Part shown: piece after piece, positions 35,040 through 42,835 of the stretch
Position numbering within the stretch: position 1 is the first letter of the stretch
Layout: every line of letters starts with the position of its first letter
Source: an uncultured Clostridia bacterium
GTDB lineage: Bacteria > Bacillota > Clostridia > Christensenellales > Borkfalkiaceae
Direction: 5' to 3'
DNA: 64,000 bases
Assembly (NCBI GenBank): GCA_944354535.1
Contig: CALVPY010000002.1
Location: forward strand, 30,074 to 94,073
Notes under the pieces: model-generated
What the model saw: the letters and a program-made list of their open reading frames with translations, nothing else
Database searches by the model: none
What the model was told of the DNA's origin: nothing
Position numbers and translations under genes: made by a program

Positions 35040-36452
35040 TCAGATCGTTTCGATGTTGACGAGGTTGGAATTGCCGCTCTTGCCGTTGGGCGTGCCGCCC
35101 GTGATGACGATGACGTCGCCGGGTTTGACGAGCCCCGAATCTTTGGCGGCCTGCTTCGCGAAGTGGAACAAAACGTCGACAGAGTGATACTCCTCGCTGA
35201 GCGCGGGCATGACGCCCCAGCTCAGAGCGAGCTTGCGATAGCTCTTTTCGTCCGTCGTCATGCCGATGATGTCGATCATGGGGCGGAAGCGGGAGACCAT
35301 CTTGGCGGTGCCGCCCGTACGGGTGCAGACGACGATGGCCTTGGCGTTGACGTCGCGCGCGAGCAGGCACGCGGAATGCGACAGCGCATCCGAAAGGCTG
35401 GTGATGCTGAAATCCGCATCGTCCACCTTCTGGATGAACTTGGAGCGCGACTCCGCCTGCACGCAGATGCGCGCCATCGCCCTGACCGCCTCGACAGGAT
35501 ACTCGCCCGCCGCCGTCTCGCCCGAGAGCATGACGGCGCTCGAACCGTCGTACACGGCATTGGCGACGTCGGAGATCTCCGCTCGCGTGGGGCGGGGCTT
35601 GCTGATCATCGATTCGAGCATCTCCGTCGCCGTGATGCAGCGCTTGCCCGCCATGCGGCAGGCGCGGATAATGGTCTTCTGGATGTCGGGCAGTTCCTCG
35701 TAAGGGATCTCCACGCCCATGTCGCCGCGGCCGATCATGATGCCGTCCGAAACTTCCAGGATCTCCTGCAAATTGTTGACGCCCGCGCGATTCTCGATCT
35801 TGGCGATAAGGTCGATGTCGTCCGACCCGTTCTCGTGCAAAAAGTTCCTCACGTCAACAATGTCCTGCGCGCGCGAGACGAAGGAGCAGGCGACAAAGTC
35901 CACCTGATGCTCGATGCCGAAGAGAAGGTCCTTCTTGTCCTGTTCGGAAAGATAGGTAAGATGCAGCTCCTTTTCGGGGAAGAACATGCTCTTGCGGGAG
36001 GAGAGCTCGCCGCCGATGAGCACTTTGCAGATAACGTCGGGCGCTTTTATTTCCTGCACCTCGAACACCATGAGGCCGTTGTTGAGCAGGATCTTGTCGC
36101 CGGGGCAAAGATCTTCGCAGATGCCCTTGTAGGAGACGGCAACGCGCGTCTCGTCGCCTTCGATCTCCTCCGTCGTGAAGGTGAAGGTATCGCCCTCGTT
36201 GAGGGTCACCTTTCCGTTCTTGAAGGTGCGGATGCGGAATTCGGGGCCCTTGGTATCGAGCAGAATGGGCAGGGGGATATTCTTTTCCTCGCGCACGCTG
36301 CGGATGATGTCGATCTTCTTGGCATGGTCCTCGTGCGTGCCGTGCGAAAAGTTGAGGCGGACGACGTTCATGCCCGCATCTGCCATCGCAGAGATGACTT
36401 CCCGCGTCTCGGACGCGGGGCCCAACGTACATACGATCTTGGTCTTTTTCAT
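35040..36452 (-). CDS. pyk: pyruvate kinase
   Basis: 470 residues, the basic length without the extra C-terminal PEP-utiliser domain found in some Bacillota. KIVCTLGPASETREVI starts the barrel, MNVVRLNFSHG follows, and MIGRGDMGVEIPYEEL and RPTRAEISDVANAVYDGS mark the active site and hinge. It makes pyruvate and ATP from phosphoenolpyruvate, the last step of glycolysis. The start at 36452 has AGGAG upstream; the extra 73 codons upstream are not supported. A TTGTGT/TAAAAT pair (16 bp) about 40 bp upstream is the probable promoter. Confidence 0.97.
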   Translation of the reverse strand: MKKTKIVCTLGPASETREVISAMADAGMNVVRLNFSHGTHEDHAKKIDIIRSVREEKNIPLPILLDTKGPEFRIRTFKNGKVTLNEGDTFTFTTEEIEGDETRVAVSYKGICEDLCPGDKILLNNGLMVFEVQEIKAPDVICKVLIGGELSSRKSMFFPEKELHLTYLSEQDKKDLLFGIEHQVDFVACSFVSRAQDIVDVRNFLHENGSDDIDLIAKIENRAGVNNLQEILEVSDGIMIGRGDMGVEIPYEELPDIQKTIIRACRMAGKRCITATEMLESMISKPRPTRAEISDVANAVYDGSSAVMLSGETAAGEYPVEAVRAMARICVQAESRSKFIQKVDDADFSITSLSDALSHSACLLARDVNAKAIVVCTRTGGTAKMVSRFRPMIDIIGMTTDEKSYRKLALSWGVMPALSEEYHSVDVLFHFAKQAAKDSGLVKPGDVIVITGGTPNGKSGNSNLVNIETI

Positions 36453-36692
36453 CAAAAAACTCCTATCAGCGAATTTCATTCCTATTTTATCATATTTTCC
36501 GCAAAACACAAGCCAATTTTCAGAAAATCTCGAATAAATCACAAGGAACCGCCCCGTTCCCGCGGCAAAGGCAGGCAAAGCGCAAAACAAATTGAAAACA
36601 AAAGCAAAATATCCCGACGATCCCCCAAATATTTTGCGAGGCGGGCGGGAAAAACGCGGGCTTTTTTTCAAAAAGTATGCTATAATACTTCC

Positions 36693-37044
36693 GATCCGAG
36701 CGGGCTGCGCGGCCGCGGCGCGTGAAAACGCGATGAGGAAAGTCCGGGCATCACAGGGCAGGACGCCTGATAACGTCAGGTGAAGGCGACTTCAAGGAAA
36801 GTGCAACAGAAATAGACCGCAGTGCCTTCTGGCGCTGTAAGGATGGAAAGGCGAGGTAAGAGCTCACCGACGGGACGGTAACGCCCCGTGCCATGTAAAC
36901 CCCGTCCGATGCAAGTTTGGGCTCTGTTCATATGGGCTGCCCGTCCGAGCAGAGCCGTGAATAACGCTTGAGCCCGCCGGTGACGGCGGGCGTAGATAAA
37001 TGACCGCGCTCGACAGAACCCGGCTTACAGGCCCGTCTCGGATC
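36693..37044 (+). ncRNA. rnpB: RNase P RNA (class A)
   Basis: Diagnostic elements in order are GATGAGGAAAGTCCGGGC, ACAGAAATAGACCGC, GGTAAGAGCTCACCG, AGATAAATGACCGC and GACAGAACCCGGCTTACAG. The P1 helix GATCCGAG (36693) pairs with CTCGGATC (37037). TATAAT at 36681 gives the promoter. It is the catalytic part of the enzyme that matures tRNA 5' ends, here directly before a tRNA gene. Confidence 0.96.
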
Positions 37045-37059
37045 GTTTTGAGATCGCTC

Positions 37060-37085
37060 CCCCGCTCGATTTGAGCGGGGTTTCT
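37060..37085 (+). terminator. terminator of rnpB
   Basis: CCCCGCTC pairs with GAGCGGGG, followed by TTTCTC. Confidence 0.8.
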
Positions 37086-37107
37086 CGATGCAGCGGCGTA
37101 AAATCGC

Positions 37108-37136
37108 TTGCAAAAGCCCGCTTGTTTTGATATAAT
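37108..37136 (+). promoter_or_regulatory. promoter of tRNA-Pro(CGG)
   Basis: TTGCAA (37108-37113) and TATAAT (37131-37136), spacer 17 bp. Confidence 0.85.
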
Positions 37137-37146
37137 AAGCAACGTT

Positions 37147-37223
37147 CGAGGCGTAGCGCAGTTTGGTAGCGCGCTTGGTTCGGGACCAAGAGGTCGTGGG
37201 TTCAAATCCCGTCGCCTCGACCA
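37147..37223 (+). tRNA. tRNA-Pro (anticodon CGG)
   Basis: 77 nt. Acceptor stem CGAGGCG/CGCCTCG, anticodon loop TTCGGGA with CGG, encoded CCA. It differs from the AGG tRNA at 1412 mainly in the acceptor stem and the wobble base. Confidence 0.96.
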
Positions 37224-37437
37224 AGACCCCGAGATGGCATTTTTGCCGTCTCGGGGTCTTTGCTGTTGTGAGGGGTTTGAACCACAGCCGCCGAAACGTT
37301 TGGAAATGCGACGCCTTATTCTCGGCTGTCGGTTCACGCGAGCGGACGCCTGCGTCCGCGAAGCCATCGAGCCTCTCATAAAAACCTCGACTTTCCGCTT
37401 GCCCGTAGAGGCGAGGATAATCCCGTCGCCTCGACCA
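37203..37437 (+). repeat. 235-bp direct repeat, copy 1, bounded by tRNA-Pro 3' ends
   Basis: Begins in the T arm of the tRNA and ends at a second 3'-end copy (CCCGTCGCCTCGACCA, CCA at 37435-37437). Copy 2 at 37732-37966 has a constant offset of 529 bp and a few substitutions. After 37437 a new terminator (GAGAGCCGA/TCGGCTCTC, 37445-37473) follows. Confidence 0.9.
37225..37262 (+). terminator. terminator after tRNA-Pro(CGG)
   Basis: GACCCCGAGA pairs with TCTCGGGGTC, followed by TTT. The same hairpin recurs after the third tRNA end, at about 37754. Confidence 0.85.
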
Positions 37438-37731
37438 CGGAAAAGAGAGCCGATTTGTGTCGGCTCTCTTTTTCGTTGTTACGAACATCGACGGGATTTG
37501 AGGGTGGAGGCGCGAGCGGAGAGCGAGCGGTTTGCGCGCGAATTGCTCGGAAACATGTCGGATGGGCGCAAACTGAACAGCCCGGTGGGCTGATGATAGG
37601 GATCCCGCAAAGATTTTGCGAAGCAAAAGATTTGTGGGAAGAGGAGGAGCAGGCGGTGAAAGCGTGGCGTTTGCCAAAGGCGGACGCCCGCGAAATTCGC
37701 CTTGCTCCGACGAGGCGCGCCGCCAAAGGCG

Positions 37732-37966
37732 CAAATCCCGTCGCCTCGACCAAGACCCCGAGATGGCATTTTTGCCGTCTCGGGGTCTTTGCTGTTGTGA
37801 GAGGTTTGAACCACAGCCGCCGAAACGTTTGAAAATGCGACGCTTTATTCTCGGCTGTCGGTTCACGCGAGCGGACGCCTGCGTCCGCGAAGCCATCGAG
37901 CCTCTCATAAAAACCTCGACTTTCCGCTTGCCCGTAGAGGCGAAGATAATCCCGTCGCCTCGACCA
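37732..37966 (+). repeat. 235-bp direct repeat, copy 2, bounded by tRNA-Pro 3' ends
   Basis: Starts AAATCCCGTCGCCTCGACCA (CCA 37750-37752) with the same terminator as after the tRNA and ends in a further 3'-end copy with CCA at 37964-37966. ATCTTTGTTGCAC and AAAAGGCTGCAA follow, as at the end of the first array near 2091. The 294 bp between the copies (37438-37731) contain an inverted CCCGCAAA/TTTGTGGG element but no gene I can support. Confidence 0.9.
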
Positions 37967-37995
37967 TCTTTGTTGCACAAAAAGGCTGCAACGGC

Positions 37996-38036
37996 AAACC
38001 TCTGCAAGATACGATGTATCTTGCAGAGGTTTTTGT
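37996..38036 (+). terminator. terminator closing the second tRNA-3'-end array
   Basis: AAACCTCTGCAAGATAC pairs with GTATCTTGCAGAGGTTT, then TTTT. Confidence 0.9.
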
Positions 38037-38099
38037 CTATATCTCGTGTTTTTCCGCCGTTTTTGCGATCGGCGGAATTTTTTGTTCCGACGGCTGCAT

Positions 38100-38400
38100 T
38101 TTGCCCCTCTTCCCTCAAAAACAGGTTTTGGACCCCCGACTTGATTTAGAATGCTTTGATCGGCTGTTTTCGGTTACAGCGGTACTTGAATCATGCGCCG
38201 CCGTCTTCTTACAATACTTCTTCTACTTCTCCGCCGCCTTTGAATACAATGACGATCTTCCCCTCCGGCATCACTTTGATATGAAAGGCAATATAAAGTC
38301 TTTTTTGCCTACAACGTATGAATGGACAAAATCGCTTGGGTGGCAAGACCAAGCAAAGTTTTACATGGAAAAACATACGCATAATATGATGTATCAATGA
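38100..38400 (+). pseudogene. 3' remnant of an AT-rich reading frame (island 2 cargo)
   Basis: A + strand frame, open from 38014 but without a credible start, ends TTYEWTKSLGWQDQAKFYME and KHTHNMMYQ. The last stretch reads like real protein, and its final codons lie in the block shared with 3041-3099. The upstream half (from the array terminator) reads like noise. I take it as a gene fragment carried with the boundary block. The opposite strand is also open here, so coding direction is uncertain. Confidence 0.3.
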
Positions 38401-38465
38401 GACAGTCTGAGTCTGCCCGGGGCAGACAAGACCTCCGCAGAGAAAAATCTCTGCGGAGGTCTTGT
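38368..38465 (+). repeat. shared boundary block plus terminator (island 2)
   Basis: Counterpart of 3041-3138: GAAAAACATACGC, ATGTATCAATGAGACAGT, CTGAGTCTGCC. It is then followed by its own terminator ACCTCCGCAGAG/CTCTGCGGAGGT (38431-38460) with a TTG-TTTG tail. Confidence 0.7.
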
Positions 38466-38516
38466 TTGTGCTGCGGTCTGCCCGCACCTCTTGCGTTTCT
38501 ACTCCAAGCGCGCTCT

Positions 38517-38580
38517 TTATCAGGGCTCCCGCAAAAGGGTGCAGCGCTTTTGCGGGAAAAGGAGCGGCAGGAATCGAAGC
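38517..38580. repeat. dispersed GGCTCCCGC hairpin element
   Basis: GGCTCCCGCAAAA, a loop, TTTTGCGGGAAAAGGAGCGG and GCAGG. Related elements lie at about 1590-1640, 1940-1985, 37602-37660 and 57608-57655. It stands in the 3' flank of the surface-protein locus. Confidence 0.6.
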
Positions 38581-38645
38581 CGCGCTTTCCGCAAGGAAAG
38601 TGCGTGAGTATTTTGCCTTGCCGCGGCGATGTCCGCGCCGCACGA

Positions 38646-40109
38646 TCATCTGACCGAGATCACGGCACCGTGCAGGCGATAGGTAAAGATGTTTTCGTTG
38701 TCCCAGGAATTATGCCCCGTGGAAACGATCACGCTCACCTCGTCGGGATCGGGGAGGAACCCGCGCTCGTCGCGCACGATCCCCGGATTATGATTACGCT
38801 CCCATCCCGTATCGGACGGACCGATATATCCTGCCATCTGCCAGACGTAAGCCCCGCTCTGCAGCAGCTCGCATAGTGCTTCCGGACTTTCCACGTTCTC
38901 CAGATATGCGACCATGCTGTGGGAATTGACACGGGTGATCGTCTCATCGGGAGGATTCTTTTCATCGGTCACGCCGCACACATAGAAGCGCTTTCCGACG
39001 GGATCGTAAGCGAAATCGGGGATGTTGATGCTGCATTTCATGCCTGCCGAGTTGACGATCCCGTTATGCGTGATGCGCGTCGTAAACAGACAGGTCGGAT
39101 GGTCAAGATCGGAAAGATCCCAACGTTGGATCCCCGTCCCCTGCAAGGTGGACTGATAGAACATGAGCACATCGCCTTCGCCGTCCAGGCTGATGAGCGC
39201 GGGCATCCCGGTACCCCAATAAATATTGGAAGTCCCCTGCATCTGCTCGTATTTTGCCTGTTCCTCCGCCTCGTCCCCGTTATCGTACCAGGGAACGATG
39301 GGATTGAGAGATGCGACCTTCACCCACGGGCCTTCGGGCGCGTTGGCGACCGCGATCCCCGTCTCGTTTTTCTGATAATCTTCCGTTTTACAGCCCAAAT
39401 AAGCCATGAGATAGGTATAATCTGTCCCCTCATAGCGGAATTTTCCGCGGATCACGGCAGGATCGCAGGTGTGGCGGGAATCCCATGTACCGGGCGTAGG
39501 CGCAAGCACGATCTTCTGTTCCGAAAACAGCCACTTGCCGTCTTCCTGCTTTACCCCTTTGCGGTAACCGATATGATCCATGATGACGCCGTCGTCCTTG
39601 TTTGTACAGTACCAGACGTGCATCACCTCCTCCCCGTCCACCGTTTCGGTCAGGATCGCGGGGCAGTAATTGAAGATCTTGCTGTCGGAGACGTCCGGGC
39701 CGAATAAAACGCTCTCAAAATCCACCGCCTGCGGGCCCGTCTCCTCCTGTTCCCGTTCAAGCAGGATAGACATATCCTCGTATTGCGTGTGAAGGGCATC
39801 CCCCTCCATGGTATAGGTGAAGGTATCTTCGCCGTACGTCTCCGTCACCGTCGTTCCGTCAAAGAGGTACACCGAATTGCGCGTCTCGATGGAACCGAGA
39901 TACCCGATGATGACGCGCAGGCTCCCGTCTTCCGAAAAGGCCGCCGAGTACGCCTGAAAATCATCGGTAACATCGGCTCCGTCCAGCGTAGCGGAGGCAA
40001 GGACGAACGTTCCCGTCAAGGGTATGCTCTTCGGAGCGCACGCCGCCGCGGACAGGATGCTCAGTACCATGAACCCTGCGGCCAGAACGGCCGCCATCAT
40101 TTTTTTCAT
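38646..40109 (-). CDS. lipoprotein, GH43-like beta-propeller, paralogue 3
   Basis: 487 residues with lipobox SAAACAP (Cys24). A small N-terminal beta domain (about 30-120) is followed by a five-bladed propeller like that of glycoside hydrolase family 43. FNYCPAIL, MHVWYCTNKDDG, WDSRHTCDPAVIRGKFR, LMAYLGC and NAPEGPWVKV are shared with the next gene. Histidines and aspartates line the expected pocket, but I cannot place the three catalytic acids with confidence, so hydrolase or binding protein are both open. Last gene of the long surface/uptake locus. Confidence 0.75.
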   Translation of the reverse strand: MKKMMAAVLAAGFMVLSILSAAACAPKSIPLTGTFVLASATLDGADVTDDFQAYSAAFSEDGSLRVIIGYLGSIETRNSVYLFDGTTVTETYGEDTFTYTMEGDALHTQYEDMSILLEREQEETGPQAVDFESVLFGPDVSDSKIFNYCPAILTETVDGEEVMHVWYCTNKDDGVIMDHIGYRKGVKQEDGKWLFSEQKIVLAPTPGTWDSRHTCDPAVIRGKFRYEGTDYTYLMAYLGCKTEDYQKNETGIAVANAPEGPWVKVASLNPIVPWYDNGDEAEEQAKYEQMQGTSNIYWGTGMPALISLDGEGDVLMFYQSTLQGTGIQRWDLSDLDHPTCLFTTRITHNGIVNSAGMKCSINIPDFAYDPVGKRFYVCGVTDEKNPPDETITRVNSHSMVAYLENVESPEALCELLQSGAYVWQMAGYIGPSDTGWERNHNPGIVRDERGFLPDPDEVSVIVSTGHNSWDNENIFTYRLHGAVISVR

Positions 40110-40118
40110 CTGATCACC

Positions 40119-41603
40119 TCAGCGAATGGTAAATCGTATCCCGTGGATGCGATAAGTATGCAGCGACGGCCATTGTCCGCCCATCTGCCAATCGGGGAAA
40201 TCGGCTGCAAGCTGTGCGGCCGTATAGAGTACAGGTACGCTGTACGGATCGGTCAGCCGACCCTCCGCATCCCTGACAATGCCTGCATTGTGATTGCGCG
40301 CATGGCCTGTTCCCGTATCGAGCGCGGCAATTTTGTTCCAGGTATATACCTCATCGCCGAACAGCAGATCGAAACTGTCGCCGATGTCGAGATAGAACAG
40401 CGTATTGCTGCCCGCGATCCAGTTCACGCCGCCGTCCGTCGGATAAGGGAAGTCCTCCTTGATGCAGTACAGCCTTCCGCGCACGGGATCGTAGGCAAAA
40501 TCGGCATTATTGATGCAGTCCGCAGAACCGCTCGCATTGGTCACGCCGCGTTCGCGGAGTTCAGCCTTGCGAAGCAGCTTCGGCGCATCGAGATCGGAAA
40601 GATCCCACTCTTCCGCGACCGTGCAGGTCTTTGACGCCCCCTTTGCATAGAACAGGAGCACTTTTCCCGCTCCGTCCGAACTGACGAGGGAGGGCTGTCC
40701 GAATCCCCATGCCGTCTCGCTGAAGTCTTCCGACTCATAAAAGTTCGCGATGGGATTGATCTCCGCCTTCACCCACGGGCCCTCGGGCGACATTGCAACG
40801 GCGAGCCCCACTTCGTTGCGGGTATTGTCGCTCGTTTCGCAGCCGAGATAGGCCATGAGCCAGGAATATTCTTTGCCGCCCATCCGGAATTTTCCGCGGA
40901 TCACGCTCGGGTCGCACACATGGCGGCTGTCCCACGCTCCGCTCTCCCCGTGTTCGAGGACGAGCTGTTTTTCGGTAAACTCCCATTTCCCGTCCGCATT
41001 GAGCGTTCCCCTGCGGTATGCGACATAGTCGGTGATATTGCCGCTTTCTTTGTTGCTGCAATACCAGATATGCAGCGTATCGCTGCCCTCCATGACTGCC
41101 GTCGGACAATAATTATAGAAGTTCTCGCTCTTGTCCTCGCCGAACAGTTCATCTGTGAAGGCGGCTCCGCCCTCCCCTCCGACGGGAAGCGCGTAATTTT
41201 CATCGTAAGTGTAGCGCATGGTCACATCCTGCCTGTCTATCTTTCCCGAAAACGTGAGCGAACGGCAGGAAGCATCGTAAGCGAACGCATACTCGCGTAC
41301 GCCGATCGCGAGTGCGATGCCCTCGTCCGTCCTCTCGACCGTCCCTTCCCGTTCGCTCCTGCCCGTGTAGTCCGTCTCGTACCAGATGCCCTCTCCGTCG
41401 GACAGATGCAGACAGTTGAACAGGTAGCCGTCCGTGACGTCATGCCCCTCGACCGTCTTTTGTGAGAGGACATAATATCCGTTCGGGATGCCGTCCGATG
41501 TTTCAACGCCGTCCGACGGCGCGTTTTCGCACGCCGCAAGCGGGACGGAAAAAGCAAAGGCAAGCAAAAGCGCCGCAATGCGGGAAACTGACTGTCTTGT
41601 CAT
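40119..41603 (-). CDS. lipoprotein, GH43-like beta-propeller, paralogue 2
   Basis: 494 residues, lipobox VPLAAC (Cys25), start at 41603 with GGGAGG upstream. Same architecture as the next gene downstream: N-terminal beta domain (about 40-150), then a propeller with FYNYCPTAVM, LHIWYCSNKESG, WDSRHVCDPSVIRGKFR, LMAYLGC and MSPEGPWVKA. It lies 9 bp before that gene, so the two form a close paralogous pair. Acts on the outer face of the membrane; the ligand is unknown. Confidence 0.75.
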   Translation of the reverse strand: MTRQSVSRIAALLLAFAFSVPLAACENAPSDGVETSDGIPNGYYVLSQKTVEGHDVTDGYLFNCLHLSDGEGIWYETDYTGRSEREGTVERTDEGIALAIGVREYAFAYDASCRSLTFSGKIDRQDVTMRYTYDENYALPVGGEGGAAFTDELFGEDKSENFYNYCPTAVMEGSDTLHIWYCSNKESGNITDYVAYRRGTLNADGKWEFTEKQLVLEHGESGAWDSRHVCDPSVIRGKFRMGGKEYSWLMAYLGCETSDNTRNEVGLAVAMSPEGPWVKAEINPIANFYESEDFSETAWGFGQPSLVSSDGAGKVLLFYAKGASKTCTVAEEWDLSDLDAPKLLRKAELRERGVTNASGSADCINNADFAYDPVRGRLYCIKEDFPYPTDGGVNWIAGSNTLFYLDIGDSFDLLFGDEVYTWNKIAALDTGTGHARNHNAGIVRDAEGRLTDPYSVPVLYTAAQLAADFPDWQMGGQWPSLHTYRIHGIRFTIR

Positions 41604-41661
41604 AATATCCTCCCGGTTTTTCACGGGCGCGGGGATCCCCCGCGCCCGCCGTTCGTCCGTG

Positions 41662-42822
41662 TCACTTAAGAGCGATCTCAAACGACATCAGGTTCTGGGT
41701 GAACAGATAGTCGTCGGTGTCCGCTTCGAGCATACAGATGTTGTAGACGAGCTCTGCATCCGCCGCGCCGTCGATGTGTCCGTACGCATCCGATACGATG
41801 CACGCCCCGTAGAGGCGTTCATACATCCCGTCGGGCGTATCGGTATTATCCCAGGTGCGGATGCCCTTCCAGCCTTCGCCGAGGTCGGTCGTATAGAGCT
41901 CTCCCTCGGCAATGGAGAGAAGCTGGATGCGCCTTGCGAATGCAGGAGCCTGCGAAGGTGTGGGAGAATAGTCTTTTACCGCGTAAAATTGCTTGCCCGA
42001 TGCATCGTACACGAAATCTGCATTGGGGAACATCGCCACCGTATCGCCGCCGGCGATCTCGCCGTGATTGGGCACGACCGCCTCACCCGAAAGAACGGGC
42101 GCATCCAGATCGGATGCCTCGATATCTACAAACTTCGCAAAATGGCCGTACGAATCGGCAAAGGTATAGAAGAGACGCACTCCGCCCTCTTTATCGTAAT
42201 TCACGAGGGAAGGCGCGTAATTCCCGACCGCCGTCTGAGCGCTGCCCGCGTTCGCCGCTTCAAACGCGACGACAGGCTGCGTTCCGACCTTCGTCCAGGC
42301 GCCGTCCGGCGACTGCGCGACGGCAAGCCCGATGGAAAACTGCGTCTCATCCGCCTGCGGCGTTCCACAATAAGCCATCAGATAGCCATACTCCGCACCG
42401 CCGTATTCAAACGAGCCCTTGACGACGGAAGCAGATCCGAGATACTCATCCCAACCGCCTTCCGTGCCGCGGAGCGCGACCGTCTCTGCCCCGTACGCCC
42501 AGCCCTTGTCTGCGCCCTCTTCAAAAGACGCTTTGCGCACGGCGATCACATTGTCCTCTTCCCCGGAAGTCTCGTTTGTCGTATAGAACAGCCAACGCGT
42601 TCCGTCCTCCTCAAAGGCATCGGAGTTGTTGATGTAATGCCCGCTTTCCGCGACGGGAAGCCCGTAGACCGTTTGCGGATCGCCGCCCGGCGTATCCCCT
42701 CCCGGCGTATCTCCGCCGGGCGTATTCCCGGGATCATCGGAAGGCACGCATGCCGCCATCATGCCGATCGCAGCGCTCATCGCAAGAGCGCAGAAAATTG
42801 CAAGCAGATTTTTCTTTTTCAT
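41662..42822 (-). CDS. lipoprotein, GH43-like beta-propeller, paralogue 1
   Basis: 386 residues, lipobox MMAACVP (Cys25), then a GGDTPGGDTPGGD spacer of the kind that lifts a domain off the membrane. The propeller follows directly, without the extra N-terminal domain of the two paralogues: GHYINNSDAFEEDGTRWLFY, LMAYCGTPQ, AQSPDGAWTKVG and FPNADFVYDASGKQFY. Shares the locus and probably the ligand with them. Confidence 0.75.
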   Translation of the reverse strand: MKKKNLLAIFCALAMSAAIGMMAACVPSDDPGNTPGGDTPGGDTPGGDPQTVYGLPVAESGHYINNSDAFEEDGTRWLFYTTNETSGEEDNVIAVRKASFEEGADKGWAYGAETVALRGTEGGWDEYLGSASVVKGSFEYGGAEYGYLMAYCGTPQADETQFSIGLAVAQSPDGAWTKVGTQPVVAFEAANAGSAQTAVGNYAPSLVNYDKEGGVRLFYTFADSYGHFAKFVDIEASDLDAPVLSGEAVVPNHGEIAGGDTVAMFPNADFVYDASGKQFYAVKDYSPTPSQAPAFARRIQLLSIAEGELYTTDLGEGWKGIRTWDNTDTPDGMYERLYGACIVSDAYGHIDGAADAELVYNICMLEADTDDYLFTQNLMSFEIALK

Positions 42823-42835
42823 TTCGGTCTCCTCC

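Noticed and set aside
37203-37966. CRISPR-like array of the tRNA-end repeats
   Set aside because: Units are long, spaced by 214-315 bp, differ in the spacer part and have no cas genes near.
36928-38118. 396-codon minus frame across rnpB and the second tRNA array
   Set aside because: Runs through a structural RNA and a tRNA and repeats itself with the DNA repeats.
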